From the NCBI RefSeq assembly GCF_003346865.1, contig NZ_QDKL01000001.1, positions 62,001 through 126,000 of the forward strand: a DNA stretch of 64,000 nucleotides, written 5' to 3'. Below are positions 9,103-17,446 of this stretch, one piece after another (the stretch's first letter is position 1; each line of letters opens with the position of its first letter). The position numbers were made by a program, and so were the translations under genes. The stretch comes from Halobacteriovorax vibrionivorans. Its GTDB lineage: Bacteria > Bdellovibrionota > Bacteriovoracia > Bacteriovoracales > Bacteriovoracaceae. The notes beneath the pieces were generated by a model. It ran no database searches. It worked only from the letters and a program-made list of their open reading frames with translations, and was not told where the DNA came from.

Positions 9103-10593
9103 TTAGAACTGAATACTTGCCGAAATTTTATTAAGTGGCATATATTCTATCCCCTCTTTTTTTAACTTTCTATCAAGGTCGATAAGATCTTTTTTAAAGG
9201 TTATAACTGCCTTTCTTCGTCGAGGACATTTGAACTTATAATTAGCATCAATGAGTTTTGTCACCGTAGTTGGTGAAAAGAAGAGATTATCGGCCATAGA
9301 GTATTTCATTTGATCCCAGGCCTTAACAAGCTTTGATCTTTTCATCATCTTATCTCCCTTTTTAGGAGGCGCTTGTCTAAGTCGTAATGGAACCTGTCTC
9401 TTATCTAAGATTCCATAATTGTAATGATCAGTAGCGTGAGCAACAGTTACTGTAAAAAGATAGGTCGTCACTGCTTTCACTAATGTATCACCTTTGAAAA
9501 TATCATTACCTTTTGGAAAATCGTTAACGTGTTGATGACAATAATCAGACCATTTAGTAATCCAAAAATCACCATCTTCTACATCTGATAAAATTTCTGA
9601 TACAAATTTATAGAAAACTTCATAGTAGCTTTTTAAATAGATGCCGTACTTTCCTTCAACACTTGGAGAATTAAGAGAGTATGAAAATGGAGGATATGAT
9701 AAATTTCCTTTAATTCCCTTATATCCTTCCACTAGTAAATCTCTTAAACCAGCTGGCCCTCCAGGGTAAGGCGCATACACCATCCACCACTTCTCTTGAA
9801 GAAGAGAGCTCTTATAATTTAATACTGCATTCTCTAGAGGCAGAGTAAAACGAAAATGTGGAGATAGTAATTTAAATAAAACATGCTCTTTAGGTAATGA
9901 TGTCTTAGAGATGGCATTTATAGAGTCGAATGGAAAGTGCAATAAAGGATGAACAACTAAAGTTGCACATAGAGCTCCTCCTTGAAGGACGAAGTACTTT
10001 GCTAGCTCCCATGCATCAGAATCCTCACTTATATCAAATACAGTCTCAGTGTCTTTGATGTAGATCGCCTGAACGATGAAGCGCTCTCCTTCTTTATATA
10101 GGAGTGTTTTAGAAGCGCTGGCATAAATACCAGGAAAAGTTTTTACAACTCTTACAGCATCGAGATCGACAATAAACCATTCTCTCTCGTCTTTATTATA
10201 ATCACTAAATACTCTCCAATCTTCCTCATCTAATTGATCACTTAAAAATTTACTCATCATCGAATAATTTAATAAGTCCTCAAATTCCTTATTCGTGACT
10301 TCTTTTAGTCCAGGAATGATCTTGGCCTTAAGATAATAAAAAGGAGCAAGAGGTAAAGTCGCCATATAACGAAGGCCAATCCAAAGCCACCAGTCAGCGA
10401 CTTCTCTAAATGGAACATGAATAACAGCAGGAGATTCTCCCCAAGGATGAACAGGAGAAGGCTGTGGCCAAGGCCCCTTTCTTTCGTAGAGGAAATCTTT
10501 TTGTGAATATAGATGTTTGTTTGAAGTGGCACTATTAATTTGTGCACGGATTTTGTCTTTAACCTTTAAAGCAAATTTCTCTGGTGTTTTCAT
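9103..10593 (-). CDS. Lipoxygenase-family protein
   Basis: This is a 496-residue protein that resembles the catalytic domain of lipoxygenases, which add O2 to polyunsaturated fatty acids using non-haem iron. The central helix has H215 and H219, then LPKEH at 233-237 and KLLSPHFRFT at 241-250; the 18-residue spacing between H219 and H237 equals that in animal enzymes. A second helix has VAHATDHYNYG at 385-394, matching the later iron ligands (H386, H390). Differences: the first two histidines are 4 rather than 5 apart, the protein ends in Phe instead of the usual Ile carboxylate ligand, and there is no PLAT domain. It has no signal peptide. Activity is therefore uncertain although homology looks good. 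It lies between the pentapeptide and kinase genes on the same strand. Confidence 0.7.
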   Translation of the reverse strand: MKTPEKFALKVKDKIRAQINSATSNKHLYSQKDFLYERKGPWPQPSPVHPWGESPAVIHVPFREVADWWLWIGLRYMATLPLAPFYYLKAKIIPGLKEVTNKEFEDLLNYSMMSKFLSDQLDEEDWRVFSDYNKDEREWFIVDLDAVRVVKTFPGIYASASKTLLYKEGERFIVQAIYIKDTETVFDISEDSDAWELAKYFVLQGGALCATLVVHPLLHFPFDSINAISKTSLPKEHVLFKLLSPHFRFTLPLENAVLNYKSSLLQEKWWMVYAPYPGGPAGLRDLLVEGYKGIKGNLSYPPFSYSLNSPSVEGKYGIYLKSYYEVFYKFVSEILSDVEDGDFWITKWSDYCHQHVNDFPKGNDIFKGDTLVKAVTTYLFTVTVAHATDHYNYGILDKRQVPLRLRQAPPKKGDKMMKRSKLVKAWDQMKYSMADNLFFSPTTVTKLIDANYKFKCPRRRKAVITFKKDLIDLDRKLKKEGIEYMPLNKISASIQF

Positions 10594-10618
10594 TGGCGCC
10601 TTCCTAGCTTAGTTTTGA

Positions 10619-11191
10619 TTATTCGATTTCTATCCCAAAAGGTCCCAATAAGTTTAGGGCCTCAGGCATAGTGAATTTACATTTTTTTAAATTTGTATTT
10701 GTAATATCAATGTAGAAATTAATTGCATGGCTAAAATTAGAGCCTTTCATATTGGCCATTGAAAAATTCGCACCTAAGAGATTGCTATTTGTAAAGTCAC
10801 AATTTTCAAAAGTTCCCTGAGAAAAGTCCGCCTCTTTAAAAGAGCTTTCAATAAAGCTTGAACTATTTAACGAGCAGTCCACAAAGCTTGTATAATCAAG
10901 AGAAGCTCTCTTAAACCTTAAATCAAATAAATTATTGCACTCAGAAAAATTAATACCGACACACTTACAATCACGAAATGAAACATCTCGTAGTGTAGCA
11001 CCTAATAGATTTAAATTACTCAAATTTGAGTTATTAAACTTACATTCAATAAACTTTGCACCAGATGCATCTAGTCCACTTAAGTCTAAATCATTAAACT
11101 CACAACAAATGAACTCGCCCCCTTTTAGAGAGCTGAGTTCACTAATATTTTCGCTATTAAATACTTCTTCTTCAAAATATGACATAGTCAT
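10619..11191 (-). CDS. Pentapeptide repeat protein, Qnr/McbG-like layout
   Basis: This 190-residue protein is a run of A(D/N)LXX-type pentapeptide repeats from about residue 25 to 170, for example CEFNDLDLSGLDASGAKF and SNLLGANFSMANMKGSNF. It ends in PEALNLLGPFGIEIE, which resembles the C-terminal dimerisation helix of Qnr, MfpA and McbG proteins. Those form a right-handed quadrilateral beta helix that mimics DNA and binds gyrase or topoisomerase IV. Length and tail fit that group, but many pentapeptide proteins have other roles. It lies 25 bases upstream of the lipoxygenase-like gene on the same strand, so the two may be co-transcribed. Confidence 0.85.
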   Translation of the reverse strand: MTMSYFEEEVFNSENISELSSLKGGEFICCEFNDLDLSGLDASGAKFIECKFNNSNLSNLNLLGATLRDVSFRDCKCVGINFSECNNLFDLRFKRASLDYTSFVDCSLNSSSFIESSFKEADFSQGTFENCDFTNSNLLGANFSMANMKGSNFSHAINFYIDITNTNLKKCKFTMPEALNLLGPFGIEIE

Positions 11192-11229
11192 ATTTTAAAT
11201 TAAAAAAGTTTATCCATCCATCTCTATTT

Positions 11230-11625
11230 TTATGAGAAAATAGGTACAGCCTTTCGTTCATCATTGATTGCAACTAGAGTGAAACTCCCCTTTACTGCTT
11301 CAACCTGTCCTTCTTCATACATTGCCTCAAGCATTAAAGTAACATCCACAATTAGACTACTTTTTCCAACTTTAACAACTTCTCCAATAAGTTCAGCAAA
11401 GTGGCCTCCTGGGATCGGCATATTGAAGTCCACACGATCACTTGAAACAGTGACAAATTTCTTTCTCCCAAACCTTGTTGCGGTAATGAAGGCAACTTCA
11501 TCCATCCACTTCAACGTGATACCACCAAATAATGTGTCATAATGATTTGTACTATTTGGGAAAACGGCCCTAACAATACGTGTTTTTGAGCGCGCGATTG
11601 CGTCTTTTAACTGATCTTCAGTCAT
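11230..11625 (-). CDS. Acyl-CoA thioesterase, hotdog fold (YciA type)
   Basis: This 131-residue protein is one hotdog domain. The sequence runs from a VFP start strand through NHYDTLFGGITLKWMDEVAF, the hotdog helix with its substrate-binding GG and catalytic Asp/Glu, to a VDFNMPIPGG strand. It should hydrolyse acyl-CoA thioesters in the cytoplasm, as YciA and eukaryotic brown-fat-type thioesterases do. Chain length preference cannot be read from sequence. A GAGGAATT ribosome binding site precedes the ATG. It lies 38 bases upstream of the pentapeptide gene on the same strand and could share a transcript, but no functional link is evident. Confidence 0.9.
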   Translation of the reverse strand: MTEDQLKDAIARSKTRIVRAVFPNSTNHYDTLFGGITLKWMDEVAFITATRFGRKKFVTVSSDRVDFNMPIPGGHFAELIGEVVKVGKSSLIVDVTLMLEAMYEEGQVEAVKGSFTLVAINDERKAVPIFS

Positions 11626-11843
11626 AATTCCTCCTCGGGATAAATGTTATTTGCTAATTAGGATCGGACTATAACCGTTGCGGGACAGTAATGGATTTTC
11701 ACCATATTCACTAATTAACTATTGGATATTAGATAGAAACGAGCATCAAGGCAATGAATAAAATACATTTTAACTGGCATAAATGAACAAAAGTGATATT
11801 TCATTTAAAACTTAAATAAAAACCGCATATAAAGGAATAAATA

Positions 11844-12473
11844 ATGAAATACTTAATTCCCCTAAGTACTCTTTTTATAGGTCTAAGCGCTCAAGCAGTT
11901 CAAACAACAGCAAGACCTTTTAGCTTTGAATTTTATGCTCCAACAAATGAGCTCAATTTTGATGTAACTTTAGAGCAATGGTGTCGTTATGAGATCCCAG
12001 TGTGGTCTGACTCTGCTGAATATAAAACAAAACATCAATCAACTCCACTAAGAGAGAAGAGAACAAAATTAGGAAATGGCCTTACTCGTTTTACTTATTC
12101 TTTAAATAGTACAAAGTCTTTAGAACAAACTGGTTTCTTTAAATCAGGGAAAGAATGTACAAGTGGAGTCAGAATTATAGTGGAAAGCGCTAAATATGCA
12201 CTTGGCTGGGCAGGACAATATAGTCGCCCTATTGAATTTAAATTTCTCGATGAAATGTATGCATTTAAAGAGTACGACACAACATTTGATGCACAATCAG
12301 ATAAGAATATTAGACTATTCTCAGATAATGAAATCTCATTTGAATACAAGACATCCTCTGGTGGGAACCAAGTAAATGTAACAATTCTCTCAAATGGAAA
12401 GAGAATGAGAAGCTCATTTCCACAAGGTGTTTTAAAGAATCCAAAAACAAATATGCCTTACAAATTAAAATAG
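11844..12473 (+). CDS. Secreted protein of unknown function
   Basis: This is a 209-residue protein with a signal peptide (residues 1-18, cleavage before VQTT). The mature part holds only two cysteines (QWCRYE, KECTSG), probably disulphide-bonded, and is rich in short beta-type strands. AAAGGAATAAATA precedes the ATG. No family was recognised. It is monocistronic, and a strong hairpin terminator shared with the convergent gene follows the stop. Confidence 0.65.
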   Translation: MKYLIPLSTLFIGLSAQAVQTTARPFSFEFYAPTNELNFDVTLEQWCRYEIPVWSDSAEYKTKHQSTPLREKRTKLGNGLTRFTYSLNSTKSLEQTGFFKSGKECTSGVRIIVESAKYALGWAGQYSRPIEFKFLDEMYAFKEYDTTFDAQSDKNIRLFSDNEISFEYKTSSGGNQVNVTILSNGKRMRSSFPQGVLKNPKTNMPYKLK

Positions 12474-12482
12474 AAATAAAAA

Positions 12483-12503
12483 AGGCCTCTTTGAAAGAGG
12501 CCT
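12483..12503. terminator. Bidirectional hairpin terminator
   Basis: A perfect 10-bp inverted repeat (AGGCCTCTTT/AAAGAGGCCT) is flanked by A- and T-runs. It separates two convergent secreted-protein genes. Confidence 0.88.
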
Positions 12504-12530
12504 ATATTTTTAATATTTTAAATTCAACCG

Positions 12531-12923
12531 TTATTCCCAAACCTGATAAACTGCTTCTTCCATCTCAGTTACACAATCTGTAACAGCTTCATAGAATGGC
12601 CATTGTAGATCATATCCCCAACGACTTTCTTCAACCATTTGATTGAAGTTTGTATAACCTTTAACAATACAAGATTGTGGGAAGCGCTTTTCAGTTTCAA
12701 CTTCACCACTATAGTCATAAACGATTAAATCTGCTTGAAGAACACATGAATTTGTATTCTCATCACAAACAAATAGGTTGAAGCTAAAATTAAAATCACC
12801 TTCACACCATGTATCACCACAAATATTATCAATTGCTGTTAAAACCTCTGATTCTTGCTTTTCACTTAGTGTATTGGCAAAAATTGATGACGTAACTAGC
12901 ATTAGTAGAATTAGCTTTTTCAT
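12531..12923 (-). CDS. Small secreted cysteine-containing protein
   Basis: This is a 130-residue protein with a signal peptide (residues 1-16, cleavage before NTLSE) and six cysteines in the mature chain (NIC, TWC, FVC, NSC, QSC, TDC), consistent with three disulphides. It is acidic and rich in aromatic residues near the C-terminus. No family was recognised. It is monocistronic, with an AAGGGGATTCC ribosome binding region before the ATG and a shared terminator after the stop. It is probably periplasmic or released. Confidence 0.65.
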   Translation of the reverse strand: MKKLILLMLVTSSIFANTLSEKQESEVLTAIDNICGDTWCEGDFNFSFNLFVCDENTNSCVLQADLIVYDYSGEVETEKRFPQSCIVKGYTNFNQMVEESRWGYDLQWPFYEAVTDCVTEMEEAVYQVWE

Positions 12924-13020
12924 TGGAATCCCCTTTAAATAATTTAGGGGAATATAGATTACGAGCTACACGATGTATATTCGATTGATAATATTTACAC
13001 TATACAATTATTAGATAACA

Positions 13021-14529
13021 CTAAAGCAGTTCTTCTAACATTCTAATGCCACGACCAAGCTTTGCCGCAAATTGAGAATCTCTTGCATTTTCATCTGCTA
13101 TTTCAAAAAGTGACTTTGAAGTTATTTGCATTCTAAGGGCCGTTTTAGCTTTTGAGGGTTCTTTATCCACAAATGATGTTACTAGCGCCCTTGCGTAGGC
13201 TTCACTTACTTTTGCAATAAAACTATTTATTGGGCGGTAGTTTTTTGCATCTCTTATCAGCTCTTTCGTTTCACTTGTTTCTCGTATTTTATAACCTTTC
13301 TGTTCCATTTGTTTTTTGAATTCTTGTAAAACTCCTGGACCTCTTGTTGCCAGTCCAATAAAGAAAGATTCGATATTTTCTTGATTAACAGGGATTCTCT
13401 CAATGTTATTGTAGAGAAATAACTCTGCTGAAACGAGACCTGATTCCTTAGACATCAATGCCATATCTCTTATATATGCTGAATCCATTTCGTCTTTATA
13501 CTTTCCAACACAGATATTACATGCATATTTCTTTGCCTTATCATTACCAAAGCAACATGCTTCACATCCATAAGATGTATCGACACCTGTTCCATGTCGA
13601 TAGCCAAAATTATGAATCATCTCATGAAACATAACACCTTCTAACTCATCTGTGCTCGGGCCGTTCTTTATTCCACCAAAGAAGCTTTTTTCCATCTTTG
13701 GATTTAATGAAACAAATGGATGCTTAATACCTAGACTCTTAATCTCAGCTTCACTAGTCGATGCATAACCGACGACACCATTACTCCAATTATAATCTTT
13801 ATTATGACAGATGAATTTTGTAGGATTCACTTTTCCACTTAACTGTATGTTAAAAAAGTTTAACAAGTTTGAAATCTCACCTTTCATTGACTTATCTTTA
13901 TCCTGACTGGCCAGATCAGAGAGACAACTTAGACCTTTATCCAATGAATTTCGAAGCATTCTTGGAAACTTCTCATCTCCTAGATTATCTAAGCAGCTCT
14001 TGTGTATTTGAACTCCTGGTGTAAATTCAAAAACACCTCCTCCAATTCTTGAGATGATTGGATCGAAGTTATCAATAAAATCATCAACCCCTTCTAGACC
14101 TCTGAGGAAGTTTTCATAACTACATTTAATATTGGATTCATTACTTAATGTTTCTCTATGATCAAGATTTGAAATTTCTCTATCAACTATTAGCTTCTTT
14201 TTTCCATCATTTATGTCATAGAGTTGATATTGTGAGCTTGTGCCTTTATTTGATATGATTTCGAGCCGATCAAATTTACCATCAAAATCATTATCTGCTT
14301 CTATTCGAGTAATATTACCTTTTACCTGCATTTTATAATCATATTTCTGATCATAATTACGATCATTGAGGTGCTCTACAAGAGCTCCGTCTACATAGCG
14401 AAAGATATTATCAATTACTTTGTCTTTATTATCATCGAACTCAAACGTCTGACTCTTTTGAGCAAAGAGCTCAGCTGTAGCTAATAAGCAAATAAGAATA
14501 AGTGAATAATATTTTAATTTAGCTCTCAT
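13021..14529 (-). CDS. Secreted metzincin-type zinc protease with calcium-loop repeats
   Basis: This is a 502-residue exported protein with a signal peptide of about 23 residues. Three DxNxDxxxD/DxDxDxxxD loops follow at residues 32-40, 56-64 and 79-87, spaced 23-24 apart like EF-hand or thrombospondin type 3 calcium loops. The zinc motif FHEMIHNFGYRH has the full metzincin pattern HExxHxxGxxH (H302, H306, H312, catalytic E303). A cysteine cluster (CEACC, then CNIC) sits just downstream, and an MALM segment further on could be the Met-turn. It is predicted to cut proteins outside the cytoplasm, perhaps prey proteins. The family beyond metzincin was not recognised. Confidence 0.75.
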   Translation of the reverse strand: MRAKLKYYSLILICLLATAELFAQKSQTFEFDDNKDKVIDNIFRYVDGALVEHLNDRNYDQKYDYKMQVKGNITRIEADNDFDGKFDRLEIISNKGTSSQYQLYDINDGKKKLIVDREISNLDHRETLSNESNIKCSYENFLRGLEGVDDFIDNFDPIISRIGGGVFEFTPGVQIHKSCLDNLGDEKFPRMLRNSLDKGLSCLSDLASQDKDKSMKGEISNLLNFFNIQLSGKVNPTKFICHNKDYNWSNGVVGYASTSEAEIKSLGIKHPFVSLNPKMEKSFFGGIKNGPSTDELEGVMFHEMIHNFGYRHGTGVDTSYGCEACCFGNDKAKKYACNICVGKYKDEMDSAYIRDMALMSKESGLVSAELFLYNNIERIPVNQENIESFFIGLATRGPGVLQEFKKQMEQKGYKIRETSETKELIRDAKNYRPINSFIAKVSEAYARALVTSFVDKEPSKAKTALRMQITSKSLFEIADENARDSQFAAKLGRGIRMLEELL

Positions 14530-14570
14530 CTTATTTAAGTATCGGTATTTCTTAAGAAAAGATAAGAAAA

Positions 14571-14592
14571 AAGACCCAACGAAGTGGGCCTT
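14571..14592 (-). terminator. Probable hairpin terminator
   Basis: An imperfect 8-bp stem (AAGACCCA/TGGGCCTT, one mismatch) around ACGAAG is followed on the minus strand by a run of six T. It lies just after the 113-residue secreted protein gene. Confidence 0.55.
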
Positions 14593-14615
14593 AAGTATTT
14601 GAAATATTATTTAGA

Positions 14616-14957
14616 TCACCAAGTATTATAACAACGCTGACGACTAAGCTTCTTAAGTGTCTGGTTGTAATAAATTGTACAGCTATGATACTCATAATGA
14701 AGCTGAAGCTTAATATGATGATCATCTTCTTCACCTACTGGCCAAAAATTTGGAGCATGTGTTACTTGAAGATCCCAAAGGCGATCTGCTGTACAGAAAT
14801 CAAGAGTTGATTCGTAATTTAATAAATTTGCGCTAAATTCAATTGCTTCAACCTTAGCTGCGTCATTTTCGAATCTTAGGCATTCATTATTACCATTTAG
14901 TGCAAATACTTGAGCACTAAAGAATAATGCAATAAACATTAGGAATGTGTTTCTCAT
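14616..14957 (-). CDS. Small secreted protein of unknown function
   Basis: This is a 113-residue protein with a signal peptide (residues 1-19, cleavage before LNGNN). The mature part has four cysteines (NEC, DFC, HSC, QRC) and a His/Asp/Glu-rich stretch (GEEDDHHIKLQLHYEYH) that could bind a metal, though nothing proves this. It is monocistronic, with a GGAGACAAC ribosome binding site. No family was recognised. Confidence 0.62.
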   Translation of the reverse strand: MRNTFLMFIALFFSAQVFALNGNNECLRFENDAAKVEAIEFSANLLNYESTLDFCTADRLWDLQVTHAPNFWPVGEEDDHHIKLQLHYEYHSCTIYYNQTLKKLSRQRCYNTW

Positions 14958-15028
14958 TGTTGTCTCCTCTATAAAGTCGAGGAAGTTTTACTAATCAAAC
15001 AATGGTATGACAAAGCCTAACGCGTTAA

Positions 15029-15934
15029 TTATGAGAGCCCAGATAACCTCTTATCAAATAGTTGGAAGTCAGCAATTATTTCAACAGACTTAATATTTTT
15101 GAATTCTGGAAAGTCCAAAGGCTTCGCCCCACCTAGTATGATCCTAACTGGTCTATTAAGGACTTTATCTACTCGGTTCAAATATGGAATGATATGAGTT
15201 TCATAATTCCAATGATCAGAACTTACAACACCAAGGATGATATTATCGCATGATAGCGCGTTAACGGCCTCTGCTAAGCAATGTGCAGGATTTGCGGCAC
15301 CAAGATAATAAGTACTATTTCTATTGGCCTTACAAAGGATATCAGCAATTATAATTGATAATTCATGAAGGTTTCCTTCAGGAGTAGCTAAGGCAAAACG
15401 TTCAGACTCTGGGAGATTTGGTAATCTAATTTGTCCAAGTTGTTCCCTAATAATAGTCGAAACGATATGCTCTTGTGTTACGGTATACATACCATCAACA
15501 ACCATTTGTCCAGTTTGCTGCATTACAGGTAGGACAACCTTGAAGATAAACTCCTTGGAGCTTGAATTAAGCCTTAAGTATTCCGCTTCAGAATGAACTC
15601 TATCAATTTCATATCTCTTTAGGGCACTTAGTAAGCGCTCAACACCTTCATTAATGATGTGATTTGTCTCATAGGCCATTTCATCAGAAATCCCAGAAAC
15701 CTGCTCGTTTAACTCTTGTAGAGTTAGATTAGCAACTTTAGAAATTGTTTGTCCGTGGGCAATGAGGTTTGCCATGGCCTTAGCTCTGGCCACATCTTCA
15801 TCACCATAGAGCCTCTCGCCATTCATTCCCCTAACGGGCTCAAATGCACCATATCTCTTCTCCCACATTCTGATTGTATGGGGTTGAACTCGACAAATGT
15901 CTGAAATTACTCGGATACCAATATTTTTATTCAT
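15029..15934 (-). CDS. MerR-family regulator with B12-binding-like domain (LitR/CarH type)
   Basis: This is a 301-residue regulator. Residues 1-75 are a MerR winged-helix DNA-binding domain (HTIRMWEKRYGAFEP). Residues 85-165 fit the four-helix cap and 178-295 the Rossmann part of CarH-type cobalamin domains. In CarH, light cleaves adenosylcobalamin and releases DNA. Here the cap motif keeps EH (E155, H156), but the Trp and the following His of the W-x9-EH motif are V145 and V146. The ExHxxG motif keeps only its histidine (H190), with N188 and S193 instead. Light sensing by the standard mechanism is therefore doubtful. It is divergent from a photolyase-type operon with a clear operator between, so regulation of that operon is very likely. 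Confidence 0.88.
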   Translation of the reverse strand: MNKNIGIRVISDICRVQPHTIRMWEKRYGAFEPVRGMNGERLYGDEDVARAKAMANLIAHGQTISKVANLTLQELNEQVSGISDEMAYETNHIINEGVERLLSALKRYEIDRVHSEAEYLRLNSSSKEFIFKVVLPVMQQTGQMVVDGMYTVTQEHIVSTIIREQLGQIRLPNLPESERFALATPEGNLHELSIIIADILCKANRNSTYYLGAANPAHCLAEAVNALSCDNIILGVVSSDHWNYETHIIPYLNRVDKVLNRPVRIILGGAKPLDFPEFKNIKSVEIIADFQLFDKRLSGLS

Positions 15935-15959
15935 GAAAGCCTCTATATTTTACAAATTC

Positions 15960-15989
15960 TTGTTCAATTGTTGTATATTATATTATATA
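15960..15989 (+). promoter_or_regulatory. Possible promoter of the light-response operon
   Basis: TTGTTC (15960-15965) and TATATA (15984-15989) are separated by 18 bases and resemble -35 and -10 elements. A start near 15996 would place the LitR-type operator immediately downstream. The region is very AT-rich, so the match is weak by itself. Confidence 0.35.
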
Positions 15990-15998
15990 TACAAAACA

Positions 15999-16022
15999 TA
16001 TACAAGAGTTATTTCTTGTATA
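15999..16022 (+). promoter_or_regulatory. LitR/PplR-type operator
   Basis: TATACA, 12 bases, TGTATA matches the published LitR/PplR consensus T(G/A)TACA-N12-TGTA(C/T)A at every position. It lies between the divergent MerR-family regulator and the epimerase gene, ending just before the AGGAGG ribosome binding site, so a bound regulator could block transcription of the operon. Confidence 0.7.
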
Positions 16023-16035
16023 CTCAGGAGGAAAA

Positions 16036-17418
16036 ATGAGCATACTTATCACTGGAGCAACTGGATTGATTGGCCAAGAGTTAGTTTACGCTCTAGCTAA
16101 AGCAGGCCATGAAGACATAAGAGTACTAACTCGAAATACAGCTAAGGCCGCAAAGCAATTCACAATTCCTCTCTCATTTTTCGAATGGGATCCAAATGCG
16201 AACAAGATCGATGAATCTGCTCTGGAAGGTGTTGAAACAATTATTCATCTTGCAGGTGAGAATATCGGAGGCGGCCGTTGGTCCGAGAAACAAAAAGAGA
16301 AAATATTAAACTCTCGAACACAAAGTACTAAACTCTTAGTTGATACAATTAATAATAATCAAGTTTCATTAAAGAAGTTTATCACGGCCAGTGCTATTGG
16401 AATTTATGGAACACAAAGTGAAAAGAATCCTCCGGCGCTAAAAGAAGACGCTTCATACGGTGATGATTTTCTGGCCAAGGTATGCAAGGCCTGGGAAGAC
16501 GAAACTGATAAATTAAATAATAAAGAGATTCTTATTAATCATGTAAGAACAGGTATCGTTTTGGCCAACAACGGTGGTGCTCTTCAAAAAATGCTTCCAG
16601 CTTTTAAACTTGGAGTGGCCGGAAAACTGGGCAGTGGAAATCAATTTATGAGCTGGATCCACATTAAGGACCTAGTAAGTATTTATCTTCACCTAGTGGA
16701 AAACCAAGTTAATCAAGTTGCCATTAATGCAACAGCTCCAAGACCAGTAAGTAATAAAGAATTCACATCAACTCTAGGAAGCGTTGTTAAAAGACCAACG
16801 ATTCTTCCTGCACCAGGATTTGCATTAAAAATAATTCTAGGAGAGATGTCTACCCTCTTATTAGATGGTCAAAATGTAATCCCATCATATTTAAATGAAA
16901 ATAAATTTCAATTTCAATTTCCTAACTTAAAAGATGCTTTGGAGGATCTTGTGGGTTTGGAAAAAAAGTTCTCACAGGTTCAATGGGTTGAAAGGCCAGT
17001 TGAGAATGTCTTTAATTTCTTTAGTAACGAAAAAAACCTAGAAGCAATCACACCAGATTCTATCGGGTTTAAAGTACTAGATATGAATACTCCAGAGATT
17101 ACAAAGGGTACCATAATCGATTACCGCTTAAGTATTTATGGTATTCCTCTTAAGTGGAAATCAGAAATTTTACACTTTGTTAAAGGTAAGGAATTTGTCG
17201 ATAAACAATTAGAAGGTCCTTATAACAAATGGGTTCATACACATGGTTTTATACCATATAAGAATGGAACACTCTTAACTGATGAGGTCTTATATAAGGT
17301 TCCTCTCGGTGCCCTTGGGGATCTCTTTGCCGGTGCCTTTGTTAGGAGTGATGTTAAGAAAATTTTTAAATTTCGTAGTCAAAAATTAGATAAAATTTTT
17401 GATGAAGTTAATAAGTAG
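16036..17418 (+). CDS. TIGR01777 NAD(P)-epimerase fused to SRPBCC domain
   Basis: This is a 460-residue fusion. Residues 1-300 form a TIGR01777/DUF1731 epimerase-like Rossmann domain with the dinucleotide loop GATGLIG at 7-13, the active-site-like IGIYG segment near 123, and the DUF1731 tail. Residues 310-455 are an SRPBCC (START/cyclase-like) lipid-pocket domain (RPVENVFNFFSNEKNLEAIT). The fusion is common and often found beside photolyase and lipocalin genes. Substrates are unknown; a hydrophobic ligand handled in the light or oxidative response is likely. AGGAGG lies 4 bases before the ATG. It is the first gene of the operon opposite the MerR-type regulator. Confidence 0.92.
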   Translation: MSILITGATGLIGQELVYALAKAGHEDIRVLTRNTAKAAKQFTIPLSFFEWDPNANKIDESALEGVETIIHLAGENIGGGRWSEKQKEKILNSRTQSTKLLVDTINNNQVSLKKFITASAIGIYGTQSEKNPPALKEDASYGDDFLAKVCKAWEDETDKLNNKEILINHVRTGIVLANNGGALQKMLPAFKLGVAGKLGSGNQFMSWIHIKDLVSIYLHLVENQVNQVAINATAPRPVSNKEFTSTLGSVVKRPTILPAPGFALKIILGEMSTLLLDGQNVIPSYLNENKFQFQFPNLKDALEDLVGLEKKFSQVQWVERPVENVFNFFSNEKNLEAITPDSIGFKVLDMNTPEITKGTIIDYRLSIYGIPLKWKSEILHFVKGKEFVDKQLEGPYNKWVHTHGFIPYKNGTLLTDEVLYKVPLGALGDLFAGAFVRSDVKKIFKFRSQKLDKIFDEVNK

Positions 17419-17446
17419 TTAATCTAAAATTAAGAAGGAGAAGAAG

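Noticed and set aside
10305..10547. Frame of 80 codons inside the lipoxygenase-like gene
   Set aside because: Shadow of the real gene with no motif or ribosome binding site.
15972..15993. TGTATA...TATACA palindrome near the light-response promoter
   Set aside because: Opposite orientation and wrong spacing for the LitR consensus; probably AT-rich promoter DNA. The site at 15999-16022 fits better.
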